A stretch of DNA of 64,000 bases from contig NC_090173.1 of the NCBI RefSeq assembly GCF_024679245.1, positions 5,948,428-6,012,427 on the forward strand, given 5' to 3'. Both the position numbers and the translations under genes were made by a program. A model generated the notes under the pieces. That model was not told the DNA's origin. It searched no databases and saw only the letters and a program-made list of their open reading frames with translations. This DNA comes from Pseudorasbora parva (taxonomy: Eukaryota > Chordata > Actinopteri > Cypriniformes > Gobionidae). Shown here piece after piece: positions 21,615-33,542 of this stretch (position 1 is its first letter; every line of letters starts with the position of its first letter).

Positions 21615-22094
21615 CTGGAAAAAAATGAGACACAGATACAAATTTTAAGTGGTGCTGTCATAAAATATTTATTCAAACATACATTAAATACTAAAGAACA
21701 GCAATACAATAACTATGCAATATAGTAAATATACTTTTTCTAGCTGACAGAATATTTTTTCTGAGGTAAATGTGACATGACATTGCTTAAAAGCTATTTA
21801 TTGACGTTTATTAACGTTTGCGCAGTTGAAACACTGCGATTACATGAGACAATACAGATTTCATACATTGTACTGTATCTTTAAACATATTATCTGATGT
21901 TCATACATGTTTATTTCATGCTGTATCTTCTAGTAAAGTGCAATATTCAAATGCAAAAAAGCAACAAAAACAACATTTAAAACCACTGTCATATTAAAGG
22001 GTTAGTTCACCCAAAAGTAAGAATTAGCCCATGATTTACTCACCCTCAAGCCATCCTAGGTGTATTACATTCTTGTTTCAGATGAATACAATAA

Positions 22095-23101
22095 CAGGGC
22101 TTGACATTAAGCATCTTTATGTGCTTATCCTTCGGACAAGTAAATCGTTCATTCACTTGTCCGAATAAAAAAATATGCTTGTCCGGAAAAAAGTTCAATA
22201 TTTTTTCGTGTGTGTGTGCATTGTAAATATAATTTATTCTGAAGCAATATTCTCCCCAGTTTTCAATCAGCTTTGACATATTTAAATATGCATATTTGTG
22301 ATTTAAAAAAAATTATTGAATCATTTGAAATGTATGATATTTTTACCTTTTATAAAGGGGATTTTCCCCCTAATCTTATTAAATAAAGGCTCTGCTTCAG
22401 GTTTCATTCTATATTGTTAAATTTGATCAATACATTAAATTAAAATAAGACAATATAAGGGCTGTTACCAATCAAATCAAATAATTTACACTGAAAAATC
22501 ACAACTACATTTAATGTTTTGAGATTTGTAGCTTTGAATAGACAAATACAAATGTTAAAAAGTATGTTTAAACATGAAACTTAACCTCCAGTAGGTGGCA
22601 GCAGGTGGCCCTCTTAATGAGCGAGCCATTGAGTCGTTCATTCAAACGATTCATTCAAACACTGAATCGTTCAGTTGCTGTGAGACACGTTACGGTTCTG
22701 CTGTGAACGATTTTGGCTGCTGAAATAGAACAAACACACTCAATATTGCATCTAAAATGTAAGTGACTAAGTGAATGTTAATGTAATGTTTATGGAACCG
22801 TCATATGAAATCAGAGTCACTTTCTGTCGTGATTGTATTCAGGAAACAGCTTAAATGGCTCTAGTGTTGTAATTTCTCCTCGAGAGGCTGCACGAGTGTC
22901 AACAGCGCAAACTTGTTATCGTCATTTCATCATATGTTATCCACTATCGATCGCCACTTACACTAAATTAATGCACAATCATTCTTGCATTTTGGTGATT
23001 CGCTAACGTTAGTTTATTTTTTGTTTTAATCAGGCCCTTGTCCATCGGGCAAGTAAAATTCTCTTTCACTTGTCCCTGACAAGCGTTAATGTCGAGCCCT
23101 G
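22095..23101 (+). mobile_element. hAT-like non-autonomous copy A
   Basis: The ends are CAGGGCTTGACATTAAGC and GCGTTAATGTCGAGCCCTG, with 5-bp near-duplications AATAA/AATCA, which fits the 5-bp-target hAT5 type. No transposase frame is present. Its interior is shared with the copies at 23202-24142, 49390-50195 and 53870-54690. Confidence 0.65.
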
Positions 23102-23201
23102 AATCAGTTATATTAAAAAAAGTTCTGGCTAATCCAAAAATTATAAATGGCAGTGAATGGCTGCCCAAATTTTGAAGCCCAGAGAAAAAGTGCATCTATC
23201 C

Positions 23202-24063
23202 CAGGGCTCGACATTAACGCTTGTGGATTTTTCGAAGGGACAAGTGAAAGAGAATTTTACTTGCCCGATGGACCTGATTAAAACAAAAAATAGCTAGCGA
23301 ATCACCAAAATGCAAGAATGATTGCATTAATTTAGTGTAAGTGGCGATTGATAGTGGATAATAATATATAATGAACTGACGATAACAAAGTCGCGCTGTT
23401 GACACTTGTGCAGCCTCTAGAGAAGACATTACAACACTTGACCTGTTTTCCTGAATACCACCACGACTGAAAATGACACTGACTTCATATGACAGTTCAT
23501 AGCAAAACAATTAATTAACATTCACTTAAATTAACACTCCCTTAAAGTCACTTACATTTAAGAAGCAATATTTAATGTTTTGTTCTATTTCAGCAGTGAA
23601 AATCATTCACAGCAGAACCGCAACACGTCACAGCAACATGTGTGTTACTGAACGATTCAGCGTTTGAATGAATCGTTTGAATGAACGACTCAATGACTCA
23701 CTCATTAAAACGGCCACCTGCTGCCACCTACTGGAGGTTTGGTTTGATGTTTAAACATTATTGGTCTATCCAAAAATACAAATTTCAAAACATTATTTAA
23801 TGCAAATTAAATTTTTCAGTTTAAATTATTTAATGTGATTGGTAACAGCCCTTATAGTGTCTTATTTTAAATTAATGTATAGATCAAATTTTACAATATA
23901 AAATGAAACCTGAAGCATAGCCTATATTTAATAAGATTAGAGGGGAAATGCCCTTTATATAAGGTAAAAAATAATAATTAAAAAATTCACAAATATGCAG
24001 ATTTAAATATGTCAAAGCTGATTGAATACTGGTCAGCATATTACTTCAGAATAAATTATATTT

Positions 24064-24138
<75 letters not shown>

Positions 24139-24142
24139 CCTG
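23202..24142 (-). mobile_element. hAT-like non-autonomous copy B, inverted
   Basis: It starts CAGGGCTCGACATTAACGC and ends GCCCTG after a CA microsatellite that has replaced the inner part of the second end. TATCC flanks both sides (23197-23201, 24143-24147). It is largely the reverse complement of copy A, 100 bp away, so the pair can fold into a hairpin. Confidence 0.65.
24067..24136 (+). repeat. CA microsatellite
   Basis: About 35 CA dinucleotides. Shorter CA tracts occur near 25203 and 25558. Confidence 0.95.
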
Positions 24143-24730
24143 TATCCATTATAAAAATAATCCAGAAGGCTCCGGGGGGTTAATAAAGGCTTCTGGCGGA
24201 CTTCTGGCGGACCGCCTTCAACTTACGAAATAAGTGTAATGCCTCTCGAAGTTCAAAAGGTTTACGCCACGTCCGACGTCATCGTCGCGGCAATTACGTT
24301 TTTTTTTACACCATGTCCGATGCCGTCGCTGCGCCAGTTGCGTTTTTCTTCCCCTCTACATCCGACGACATCGCCGTGCCAGTTACACTTTTTCCGTAAC
24401 TTTAATACGGAAGGCCGTCCCGCCAGAAGCTACATATTTTACATTATAACTTGTTAAATTTGGATTTTTTTTTTTTTTTTAAACAAACCCATCGATTCAC
24501 ATCAGAATGTCTTTATTAACCCCCCTGGAGCCATGTGGATTACTTTTACAATGGATGGATGCACTTTTTTCTGGGCTTAAAAATTTGGACTGCCATTCAC
24601 TGCCATTTATAATGCTTTAGATTTTTTTTAAATATAACTCCGATTGTATTCGTCTGGAATACGCCTAGTATGGCTTGAGGGTGAGTAAATCATGAGGTAA
24701 TTTTCCTTTTTGGGTGAACTTACCCTTTAA

Positions 24731-26000
24731 TAGTTATTTATTTTACCTGTATAGATTCAAACTCACATTTAATAATTTTCAAGGAGTTTCATGAAACTTA
24801 TCTGTATCTGATGGCGATCTGAGAGAGAGACCATGCAGTGAAGCGAGATGTAGTTTCATCCGATCCATAAACCAGTTCAGTTTTCTTGTCAAGGAGCAAT
24901 AGATAAAAACATTTTTAAAAAAAACAAACATTTTATAGGCTTATTGACAACATGTTGCAATGTTTACACTGTACAATGTCTCAATGTGATTTAATTAGGG
25001 CTAAATACTTCAAATTTCACAATTTGATATTATTTAAATTCATAAAGTTAATATTTACCAGAAATTGCAGCAAATATAGTGAACTGCTGTCCACCTCCAA
25101 CCATCCGAACAAATAGACGGCGCATTGTTGAGAGCTCCATGAACCCCGCGAGGTAAAAGCGTGTAACGTTAGGAACTCTGTATTTCAACGGCTCTGGGAG
25201 CACAACACACACACACACGCACACACACACAAATATAATTATAAAACAATATAATGTCATAAATGCACTTTGTAGATGAGGTTAAACACGTAACTTACTT
25301 TGTGTAGTAAACTCCATGTCTGCACTGCACGGTGAGTCATGTCCCCTGAGAGAAAAGTTTTGGCTCGTTTAAACGTGCACAGCATATAAGTTACATATTG
25401 GTATAAATCAATAAATTATGAAAAACAAATGGTAAATGAGATAAAACACTTACTTTATAATATTTCCCTGTAAAAAAGTTCTCTTGCCTTAGTCTACTTC
25501 TATCCTCCGCTCTGCACCGCGAGTCAAAGAAGATATCTCTAAGTTTAGGTGCACGGACACACACACACACACACATACCATCCTACCACAATATAATGTT
25601 ATAAACTTCATACTGTTAATGAGATAAAACACTATGCCGGTGTAAACACTACTCATTTGCTCAGCATTGCGACTGAATGGAAATGGCGTCTGGTCTGTCA
25701 GTCGGTGGGGGAGGGGATACGGGGGCGCGCGCATACAGCACGTGCATTTCCTGGATGTACATAATTATCCTCTCCCCCAGATGCCGCTGTTTTCACTAGC
25801 CGTGTTAATACAAAAACTCTTTACTCATTGACTCCTTGAATTAAGACTTGGTTTATATGGTGTGGAATGGTACGTATTAAATACGGTAAGTTAAATAAAT
25901 GTGCTCATATCTATATAATTATTAGAGTGTTGTATATAAATCAGCTGCACATAGTAGATTAAGTTTAGTTTACTGTAGTTAAATAAATAGACTAAAGTAT
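24731..26000. other. Interior of the TA-flanked element
   Basis: No coding region is convincing. There are several exon-like GC-richer islands on the minus strand (near 25075-25200, 25320 and 25490-25730) without a continuous frame. Confidence 0.3.
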
Positions 26001-26262
26001 AATTGGAGTAAAATCCAGAACAGTTCAACTTATGTTTTTAAGTTAAAACAACAATTATACTTGTTCATTCAACAGAAAATCTAGTGTAGTTATTTCAACA
26101 TATGTTTTTGAGTTAAAACAACAATTATACTTGTTCACTTAACTTTCAGTCTAGTTGAGGACAAGAAAACTTAAAATGCCTTGTTGTCTGGACAATCTAG
26201 TTATCTCTACTGAAAAAAATTTGTTGAAATAACAAAATCGCAAAAAAAATTTTTACAGTGTA

Positions 26263-27213
26263 CCTGCCCTCCGTAGAATCCTCAGGTGTCATTACCAGGA
26301 GAGAGGTGCCACAGAGCTATATAAACGACTCACTTCTGAGGTTCAAAACAGTAAAGAGATCCCTCAAAACTTCCTGCTCAGGGCAATGGATCTGAGACAA
26401 AAAATCCTGTTTGCTTCTCAGGAAGCTGATTCAAGTCTAAAATATGACCCAGTACTAGTCCAGAGTCTGTTTATGCATACAGTCCTAACTAGCCTTCAGA
26501 GTGATAATATTAAAGGTGACCTACAACCCTACCTCCTCCAGACAGATACCTCAGTTGAGCTATTTTTGGAGAAATTGAACATTTCATGTGCCAATGAAAA
26601 AGAGAGGCAGGACAAAAAGAAACATGCTGCCCCATCACGTGTAACTAATGTGAATACTGTACAGTCAAGTGAAGTTCCGATGGAAAAGAAAACCGCCACC
26701 TCACAAAGTTCAGCTATACTTTCCCCCGATCTCCTTGCAGAAATCAAAGAAATGCGCTCTGACATGGTGCTATTAAAAGACTTGAAAGCTGAGATCTGTC
26801 AAATCAGGGAAACCATACAAAGACCCACTGCACAGCCACAGTGCCTCTCACCAAGCAGAGAACCAGCGATTGTGGCCTCCCCTTACCCAGTGTTTTCACC
26901 CTCACAATCCTTATTGTATAAAGCCGATTCAAATGACATGCCATTTTACCACCAGCAGTCACCAACAGCAGCGCAGGAATATCGACCAGCATTCAGCCCT
27001 GGGCGAATAAAAGAGACGGCCCAGTTCCAGCAGAGGTTTGCACCACAGAGGTTTTACCCAGCACGACGCCCACAGCCAAGGTGTCTCTCATGTACTCAAG
27101 CAGGTGAGGAGTACTGTAAGCACTGCTTCAGGTGTGGAAGCAGTGAACACTTTAGAGCAGGTTGTAAAGCACAGAGACCAGTAGAGCCTGCTCGGAGAAT
27201 CCCTTTAAACTAA
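26263..27213 (+). pseudogene. Gypsy B gag, 3' part with CCHC knuckle
   Basis: The capsid region resumes at 26263 (PALRRILRCHYQERGATELY, then FLLRAMDLRQKILFASQEAD). It is followed by a long polar linker with a coiled-coil-like stretch (LAEIKEMRSDMVLLKDLKAEI). A cysteine-rich end follows: CLSCTQAGEEYCKHC and the CCHC knuckle CFRCGSSEHFRAGC. The frame ends at a TAA at 27211-27213. The overall gag would be about 535 residues. The next recognisable domain (MYND) is in a different register, so either a frameshift mutation or a frameshift site lies between about 27200 and 27280. Confidence 0.8.
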
Positions 27214-27289
27214 GAGCGGTTGCTCCCATGGGACATGGGTTGCTCCCATGGGACATGTAGCAACCAGTGATAGCGATAAGTCCCAGTTT

Positions 27290-27412
27290 TGTGCAGGCTG
27301 TAAATAAGAGAAAGGATGGAGGGAATTAAAATGTTGTTCAGTTTGTAAAATCACTCTATACTGTTCAAAAGAGTGTCAGGGAAACCATTGGCCCACACAC
27401 AAAAGACTTTGT
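27290..27412 (+). pseudogene. MYND-type zinc finger between gag and protease
   Basis: In the protease register the DNA encodes CAGCK, an in-frame TAA (27305-27307), and then CCSVCKITLYCSKECQ followed by HWPTHKRLC. That is the MYND arrangement CX2C...CX2C...YCX3C...HX3HX3C: two interleaved zinc sites with the hallmark YCS-ECQ--HW--HK--C. MYND fingers are normally protein-protein interaction modules of chromatin factors and methyltransferases. Here one sits directly upstream of the retropepsin (DTGSQ at about 27583). The stop shows decay of this copy. A 20-bp direct repeat of GGTTGCTCCCATGGGACATG precedes it (27219-27257). Confidence 0.7.
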
Positions 27413-28477
27413 AAGCCATATACATGTTCAGGTATCAAGAAGCAGGGAATTCAGTCACAAGATAAAGTCAAGTGCAAGGAAAAGCGGGCTCCAGAGAAAA
27501 TACCTACTGTAAGTGAGTTAGTGGGAAAGAAGTGTGTCATCTGGTGTTTCCTGCACAAAAAGAAAATCCAGGCACTTTGGGATACAGGTTCACAAGTTTG
27601 TGCTATAGATGAGGTATGGAAAAACAGCCATTTACCTGATGTTCCTCTCAGAGATGTATCAGAGCTAGTTGACCCTCTTGACCCTTTGCAAATGGAAGCA
27701 GCCAATGGAGAAGAAATGCCGTATGTCGGATGGCTCGAAGTGTCCTTTAAACTTACTGCTGGTGACGATGAGCTGAGAATACCCATGCTAGTGTTAAAAG
27801 GCAAACAACAACAATGTCCTATTATTGGCTTCAATGTCATTGAACGTCTTGTCCTAGATAACCTACAAGATCAAACAAAGCGTGTGGATAATGACAATCT
27901 TGTGAAGGCAGTAAGGATGGCTTTTCCTTATCTCAAGAAAAACAAAGCCAAAGTATTTATTAATGCAGTGAGTGTAGGACAGACATGTGACTATAATGTG
28001 AAGACAGCCAATGAGAGAATCAGTGTGCCTAAATGAACCTCCATCCAAATCGAGTGTCGAGTACTGGCCCCACTTTTCAAAGAGGATAAGACTCTTATTT
28101 TTGAGCCTGATGATAATCCACGTTGGCCTGAAGGACTAGAGTTTTGTGACACTCTTGTGTCAGTGAAGGCAGGGATGACCCCAAAATGTATTGTCACTGT
28201 GCAAAACCCTACAAGTCATGACATTATGCTGTCAGGAAGGACTGTTATTGGAACTGTACAGTCAGCCGGATCAGTGTATCCTGCCAACATATTTAAAAAA
28301 GACAATCTACCAACCGCCTCCATTCACCATATCCAGGCTCAGGATTCTATTGGAAGTACCCCTACCCAAGAACAATGGGAACCTCCTGTTGATTTGACTC
28401 ACCTTAATGAACACCAGAGGCAGACAGTCAGTCAGATGTTAAGAGAAGAGTCAGAGTCATTCTCCAGGTCTGATAAT
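27413..28477 (+). pseudogene. Gypsy B protease and protease-RT linker
   Basis: The retropepsin domain contains KKKIQALWDTGSQVCAIDE (active-site DTGS) and, about 80 residues on, CPIIGFNVIERLV, the flap-side ILG-like motif. The open frame is 27521-28036. A TGA at 28034-28036 interrupts it, probably from CGA. The same register then continues through ECRVLAPLFKEDKTLIFEPD and a beta-rich segment (VKAGMTPKCIVTVQNPTSHD, GRTVIGTVQSAG) to the RT tether, where a 73-bp retroposon tail is inserted at 28478. Apart from the stop and the insertion the register is intact through 28583. Confidence 0.75.
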
Positions 28478-28550
28478 ATTTAGCACTTTGGGATTGTTTT
28501 TAACTATGAAAAGGGCTTTACAAATAAAATATATTATTATTATTATTATT
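28478..28550 (+). mobile_element. 5'-truncated LINE/SINE tail
   Basis: The 73 bases contain TTTAGCACTTTGGGATTG, AAAGGGCTTTACAAATAAA and a final ATT repeat, the 3' end typical of L2/CR1-clade LINEs and their SINE partners in cyprinids. ATAAT flanks both sides (28473-28477, 28551-28555). Its removal together with one ATAAT leaves the pol register unchanged. Confidence 0.75.
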
Positions 28551-28555
28551 ATAAT

Positions 28556-29383
28556 GACATAGGCTGTGCAGAGAATCTTCAATTGGACATTTCACTAAAA
28601 GACAATGAGCCAGTGTCAAGAACGTACCTCTCTGTTCCAAAACCTTTATATAGAGAGATGAAAGACTATTTACAGAACTTGATAGCACAAGGGTGGGTTG
28701 AAAAGTCGACCTCTTCCTACTCCTCTCCAGTTGTTTGTGTCAGAAAAAAAGATGGTACTATGCGCTTATGCATTGACTACAGGGAACTCAACAAGAAAAC
28801 CTATCCAGACCGCCACCCCATCCCCAGAGTGCAGGACATTATGGACACCCTGGGAGGAAACACCCTCTTTTCACTGTTGGATCAGGGTAAGGCGTACCAC
28901 CAGGGATTCATGGCAAAGGGAAGTAGACATTTAACAGCTTTTGTTACTCCATGGGGCCTATATGAGTGGGTTCGGATCCCATTTGGACTCATGAATGCAC
29001 CTGCAGCATTCCAACGTTGCATGGAACAGTGCTTAGAAGGCTTAAGAGATGAAATTTGTGTGCCATATCTCGATGATGTCCTTGTGTTTAGCAGAACATT
29101 TGAGGATCATGTCAGTGATGTCAGAAAAGTGCTGCAACGGCTGAGGGAGCATGGGATAAAACTGAAACCCAGAAAATGTGACCTGTTTAAGACAGAAGTG
29201 CGGTACCTTGGGAGAATTGTGTCTGCTGAGGGAAACAGAATGGACCCTGCTGATACTGCTGCGGTAAGAGCCCTAAAAGATAAGCAACCAGGTACTGTTG
29301 GCGAGTTGAGAGCAATTTTAGGACTGTTGAGTTATTACCGGCAGTATATCAAGGATTTTTCACGTATTGCCAGCCTTGTATGA
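28556..29383 (+). pseudogene. Gypsy B reverse transcriptase
   Basis: A complete gypsy RT core is present. Motifs in order are [80 protein letters not shown] and the catalytic YLDDVLVFS. They are followed by [17 protein letters not shown] and the thumb [13 protein letters not shown]. All motif A-C aspartates are kept: D of LLD and DD of YLDD. The frame ends at 29383 by a frameshift, and the RNase H domain continues in an overlapping register from about 29367. Confidence 0.85.
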
Positions 29384-30086
29384 CCTGCTCAAAGCACCTG
29401 TCGAGAATGAGACCCTGAAAAATATAAAGGGAAAGTGGCAAACAAAACGAAACAGTAGAGGAGTTCCAACCAACATGACAATTGAATGGTCTGATGTGCA
29501 TCAGGCCATTTTGGAACGGTTGATAGACTGTCTTATTCAGCCCCCTGTTCTAGGTTTCCCAGAATATTCCCAGCCATTCACCCTCCATACTGACGCTTCC
29601 AGCCAGGGGCTAGGGGCGGTATTATATCAAAGACAGAATGGAAAACTACGTGTGATTGCTTATGGCTCCCGTACCCTGACTGCAGCAGAGAAGAATTATA
29701 ATTTGCACTCAGGCAAGTTAGAGTTTCTAGCTCTAAAGTGGGCAATCACAGTGAAATTTCGCGACTACTTATACTATGCACCATTCTTCACTGTCTATAG
29801 TGACAATAATCCACTCACCTATGTGCTGTCCACTGCTAGACTGAATGCAACAGGCTGTCGCTGGGTAGCAGAGCTGGCCAACTTCCATTTCACAATAAAA
29901 TACCGCCCTGGTAAAGAAAATATCGATGCAGATAGTTTGTCCAGAATGCCTTTGGATGAGGAGACGTATATGAAAGAGTGTTCAGAGGAAATGTCGTATG
30001 ATGAGCAGCGACACAAGCAGTGGAAAGTCAGGATGAGTCCAGCATATCTTGGTCCATGGGTATCTCAGCTGAATGTGAAACGCTAG
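29367..30086 (+). pseudogene. Gypsy B RNase H
   Basis: The frame continues pol in a new register. It encodes the connection region (YDLLKAP, WSDVHQAILERLIDCL) and RNase H with HTDASSQGLGAVLYQ (D), NLHSGKLEFLALKWAI (E), VYSDNNPLTYV (D) and RPGKENIDADSLSRMP (C-terminal D). All four catalytic acids are present. It drops out of register again around 30010-30060, where the integrase-leading frame takes over. Confidence 0.8.
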
Positions 30087-31860
30087 CTACAGACAAGTTA
30101 CTCCGTCCACTAACAGCAGGACAAGTTAAAAATGACCAGAGGAATGACCCCACTGTGGGACCCGTGGTTCAGTTCAAATTGACCGGAGATAAACCATCAG
30201 GTCACGAACTAAGACAGCTCAGCCCACAGATCACGAGCATTCTTAGAGAGTGGGACAAACTGGACATGAACGAAAACGGGGTATTGTACAGGAAAACAAC
30301 AAGCAGAAAACAACTGGTGCTTCCAGAAAAATATAAAAGTACTGTGTTAAAGGAGCTTCACGATGAAATGGGCCCCCAAGGTGTAGACAGGACTACGTCA
30401 CTGATCCGAGATCGGTTTTACTGGCCCTATATGCAAAGAGAAATAGAAGACTATGTCACAAGGAAGTGTGCATGTCTTAAACAAAAGAAGCCAAGCCGTG
30501 AGACCAGAGCCCCGATGACGAGCATTGTCACCACTCAACCATTCGAACTTGTCTCAGTAGATTTCTTGCATCTTGACAAGTGTAAGAGTGGCTATGAATA
30601 TATTCTTGTAATCATTGACCACTTTACACGTTTTGCCCAGGCATACGCCACAACTTCAAAATCAGGAAAAACAGCAGCAGACAAAATATTTAATGACTAT
30701 ACACTGAGATTTGGCTTCCCCACAAGAATACACCACGATCAAGGTGGTGAATTTGAAAACCAACTGTTGCTGGGTCAAGAACTACTCCCTACCACCCCTA
30801 AGGGAACGGATAAGTAGAGCGGTTTAACCGAACGCTACTGCAAATGTTAAAGACCCTCACAGAGAGACAAAAAAAAAACTGGAAAGACTCCCTAAACAAA
30901 CTGACCTTTGCATACAATTGTACTCGGAGTGAAGTGACAGGATTTTCCCCCTTTTACTTACTATACGGACGTTCCCCACGGTTGCCAGTCGACATGTTAT
31001 TCAACTTAACCTCAGAACAAGGAAACTGTAATCACCATCACTACATGGAAAAGTGGAAGGAGGGCATGGAAGAAGCCTATGAGATCACAAGAGAGAATGC
31101 TCACAAAGCTACGATTAGGAGTAAGAAACATTATGACAGTAAAACTAAAAGCTCAGTGTTACAACCTGGAGACCGTGTTTTAGTCAGGAACATGAAACCT
31201 TGTGGGGGTACAGGAAAACTGAGGAACCATTGGGAGGATATTATCCACACAGTTGTGCGCCAAGTGAATCCAGATATTCCAGTTTATGAACTCAGACCTG
31301 AGAAAGGAAAAGGGAGATCAAGAGTTTTACATCGTAACCTTCTTCTCCCATGTGACCATCTACCACTTGAAACGACACTGCAGCCACGAGCCAGGAAAAG
31401 GAATGTGGACCAAATAGAGGAAGCAGAGCAGTCAGATGAAGAGGATGATGGAGATGAGTATTATCCAGTGTCACTTCAGCAGAAATATGAGCTTTGCTCA
31501 CCTGAGACAATGAACCCTGTGTGTAGTACACCTCCGAAGCTCGAATGCACACAGCCTGAGGAGAACATGCCACTTGAGCCAGATAGAGAACAAGGAACGA
31601 CAAACCAAATGGGAACCTCACTGGAGAGAGAGGACAGTTTTGTTGAGGATATGTCTTTGGAGGAACCCGCCCCCTTGCTTGTTTCAAGTGGTGAGACGCT
31701 TCAGCGGCCCAGACGACAGCACAGACGGCCGAGAGTTTTCACGTATGATAAGCTTGGATCACCAACCTGCCAAAACATTAGGACATTACAAAAACAAAAT
31801 TGGAGGGTTCCGTGGACATACATCGTACAGCCACATCACTTCCAATACTTATGTTACTAA
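30020..31860 (+). pseudogene. Gypsy B integrase and C-terminal tail, broken in the core
   Basis: The zinc domain is present but altered: [14 protein letters not shown] has Pro where the second His is expected. The core has D in [11 protein letters not shown] and D in [12 protein letters not shown]. Shortly after this a deletion and frameshift produce a stop near 30818; the VERFN segment with the catalytic Glu lies in another register at about 30817. From 30844 a 338-codon frame encodes the rest: AYNCTRSEVTGFSPFYLLYGR, a GDRVLV...LRNHWE module and a long acidic tail ending at 31860. The three-way break makes it non-functional. Confidence 0.8.
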
Positions 31861-32383
31861 GCGCATGAAAGATAGAAGCTGAACTGAGTAAATGCATACA
31901 CATTACACTCAAAATGGACTGTTCAGCACAGAATACACATTCAAATGGACTGTTGAACATAAGGTGGACTGTGGTTACACCCTACACTCACATTCATATG
32001 ACACTGTTGCAGTGAATCACACCACACTCGTGGACCTTTGTTAAAGGGGAGTGTAAGTTACTTGACCATGTTGCACAAACAGAACTGTTAACAAGGCAGT
32101 CATGTGCCTAAGTGGACATGAAATAAATATCAAAACAGGGAACAAAGACATTCAAAGATATTGGCTTACCTGTGTTTGAAGGAATGTATGAAAAGAGTTC
32201 CAGTCTGTAATTTTGCACTATATAAGATACGATGTAGCATAAGTGTTGATCTGAAATAACCGTGCATTGTGTGTTGATTCATAGAGTATGGTTTAAACGT
32301 TTTCTATTTTTATTTGTATTTGCACTAAAGGTCAAAGGGTTACATTCGGATGTTGGGGACAACATCTATTTTGAGGGGGAGTA
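31861..32383 (+). other. Gypsy B 3' untranslated region and polypurine tract
   Basis: No frame is present. The region ends with TTTTGAGGGGGAGTA immediately before the right LTR, which is the expected polypurine tract. Confidence 0.7.
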
Positions 32384-32895
32384 TGTGACAAGTGTTCCTA
32401 ATTAATTTAAGTTACAATCAGTTTACTATAGTCTGTTAAATTAATGATTATATTAGAATACGTTTTAAGGTTGTCACTGTTAAAAAAAAAATATAGACGA
32501 GTAATATTGAGAAGTGGAATGTAGATAATGCTGATCCTTCTATTGGTTGAGTATTCGTCGATCTATTGGTAATGCCTCAGGGCTTCTGTAGGGGGATTGC
32601 ATGCGCTCGCTTCTCTTCCTCATTCAATACAGACGAGTTAAGGCGAGAGCTGCGTCATGTGTGTTTTCTAAACCTTCTCCCGTTATTTTTCCCCTTTTAA
32701 GGTATTTACCAATCACAAAGCAATGTAGATAGTAACATATGTTTATAATACATTTCGTTATGGTATTATGGTTTTATATGGGTAAAATATACATTTTTGC
32801 ATTGTTTAAAGAGTTTCGTGCTAACTGCAAAGATGTATAACTTTATGCTAGCATTTGGAGACCTCGTGGCTCCATCGTGACCAGGTCTCGACATA
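32384..32895 (+). repeat. Right LTR of gypsy B, first part
   Basis: It matches 17932-18442. It is cut at TA by the Tc1 element and continues at 46828. Confidence 0.85.
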
Positions 32896-33192
32896 CAGTA
32901 TTGTTCAAAATAATAGCAGTACAATGTGACTAACCAGAATAATCAAGGTTTTTAGTATATTTTTTATTGCTACGTGGCAAACAAGTTACCAGTAGGTTCA
33001 GTAGATTGTCAGAAAACAAACAAGACCCAGCATTCATGATATGCACGCTCTTAAGGCTGTGCAATTGGGCAATTAGTTAAAAGGGGTGTGTTCAAAAAAA
33101 TAGCAGTGTCTACCTTTGACTGTACAAACTCAAAACTATTTTGTACAAACATTTTTTTTTTCTGGGATTTAGCAATCCTGTGAATCACTAAA

Positions 33193-33542
33193 CTAATATT
33201 TAGTTGTATGACCACAGTTTTTTAAAACTGCTTGACATCTGTGTGGCATGGAGTCAACCAACTTGTGGCACCTCTCAGCTGTTATTCCACTCCATGATTC
33301 TTTAACAACATTCCACAATTCAGTCACATTTCTTGGTTTTGCTTCAGAAACAGCATTTTTGATATCACCCCACAAGTTCTCAATTGGATTAAGGTCTGGA
33401 GATTGGGCTGGCCACTCCATAACATTAATTTTGTTGGTTTGGAACCAAGACTTTGCCCGTTTACTAGTGTGTTTTGGGTCATTGTCTTGTTGAAACAACC
33501 ATTTCAAGGGCATGTCCTCTTCAGCATAGGGCAACATGACCT
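33193..33542 (-). pseudogene. Tc1 transposase, C-terminal piece
   Basis: The minus strand encodes LPYAEEDMPLKWLFQQDNDP KHTSKRAKSWF, then WPAQSPDLNPIENLWGDIK, ending NCGHTTKY and stop at 33193. This is the DDE catalytic half of a Tc1 transposase, with the second Asp (DNDPKHTS) and the Glu (PIENLW) present. The open frame continues upstream to 33840 only because it reads into the retrotransposon LTR; that part is not transposase. The first catalytic Asp segment is missing from both pieces. Confidence 0.85.

Larger units (their letters stand above)
21998..24726. mobile_element. TTAA-flanked MITE, split by two hAT-like copies
   Basis: The left end is AGGGTTAGTTCACCCAAAAG and the right end TTTTTGGGTGAACTTACCCT, inverted relative to each other and flanked by TTAA (21994-21997, 24727-24730). 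This family is very common in cyprinids. The original body is visible as three pieces (21998-22094, 23102-23201, 24143-24726) around the two insertions. Confidence 0.75.
20040..26260. mobile_element. 6.2-kb TA-flanked element with CACTGTAAAAA inverted ends
   Basis: The insertion starts CACTGTAAAAAATT and ends with the inverted TTTTTACAGTG, flanked by TA on both sides (20038-20039, 26261-26262), which restores the gag codon. TA duplication suggests a Tc1/mariner-like integration, but no transposase is visible. CACTA elements share the CACTG ends but use 3-bp duplications. The interior holds a 43-bp minisatellite, an exon-like fragment on the minus strand (21421-21614), a TTAA MITE containing two hAT-like copies, and CA microsatellites. 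About 75-bp direct repeats occur near the right end (26020-26150). Confidence 0.75.

Noticed and set aside
20036..26264. Classifying the 6.2-kb element as CACTA because of CACTG ends
   Set aside because: The symmetric reading gives a 2-bp TA duplication, not 3 bp; left as unclassified.
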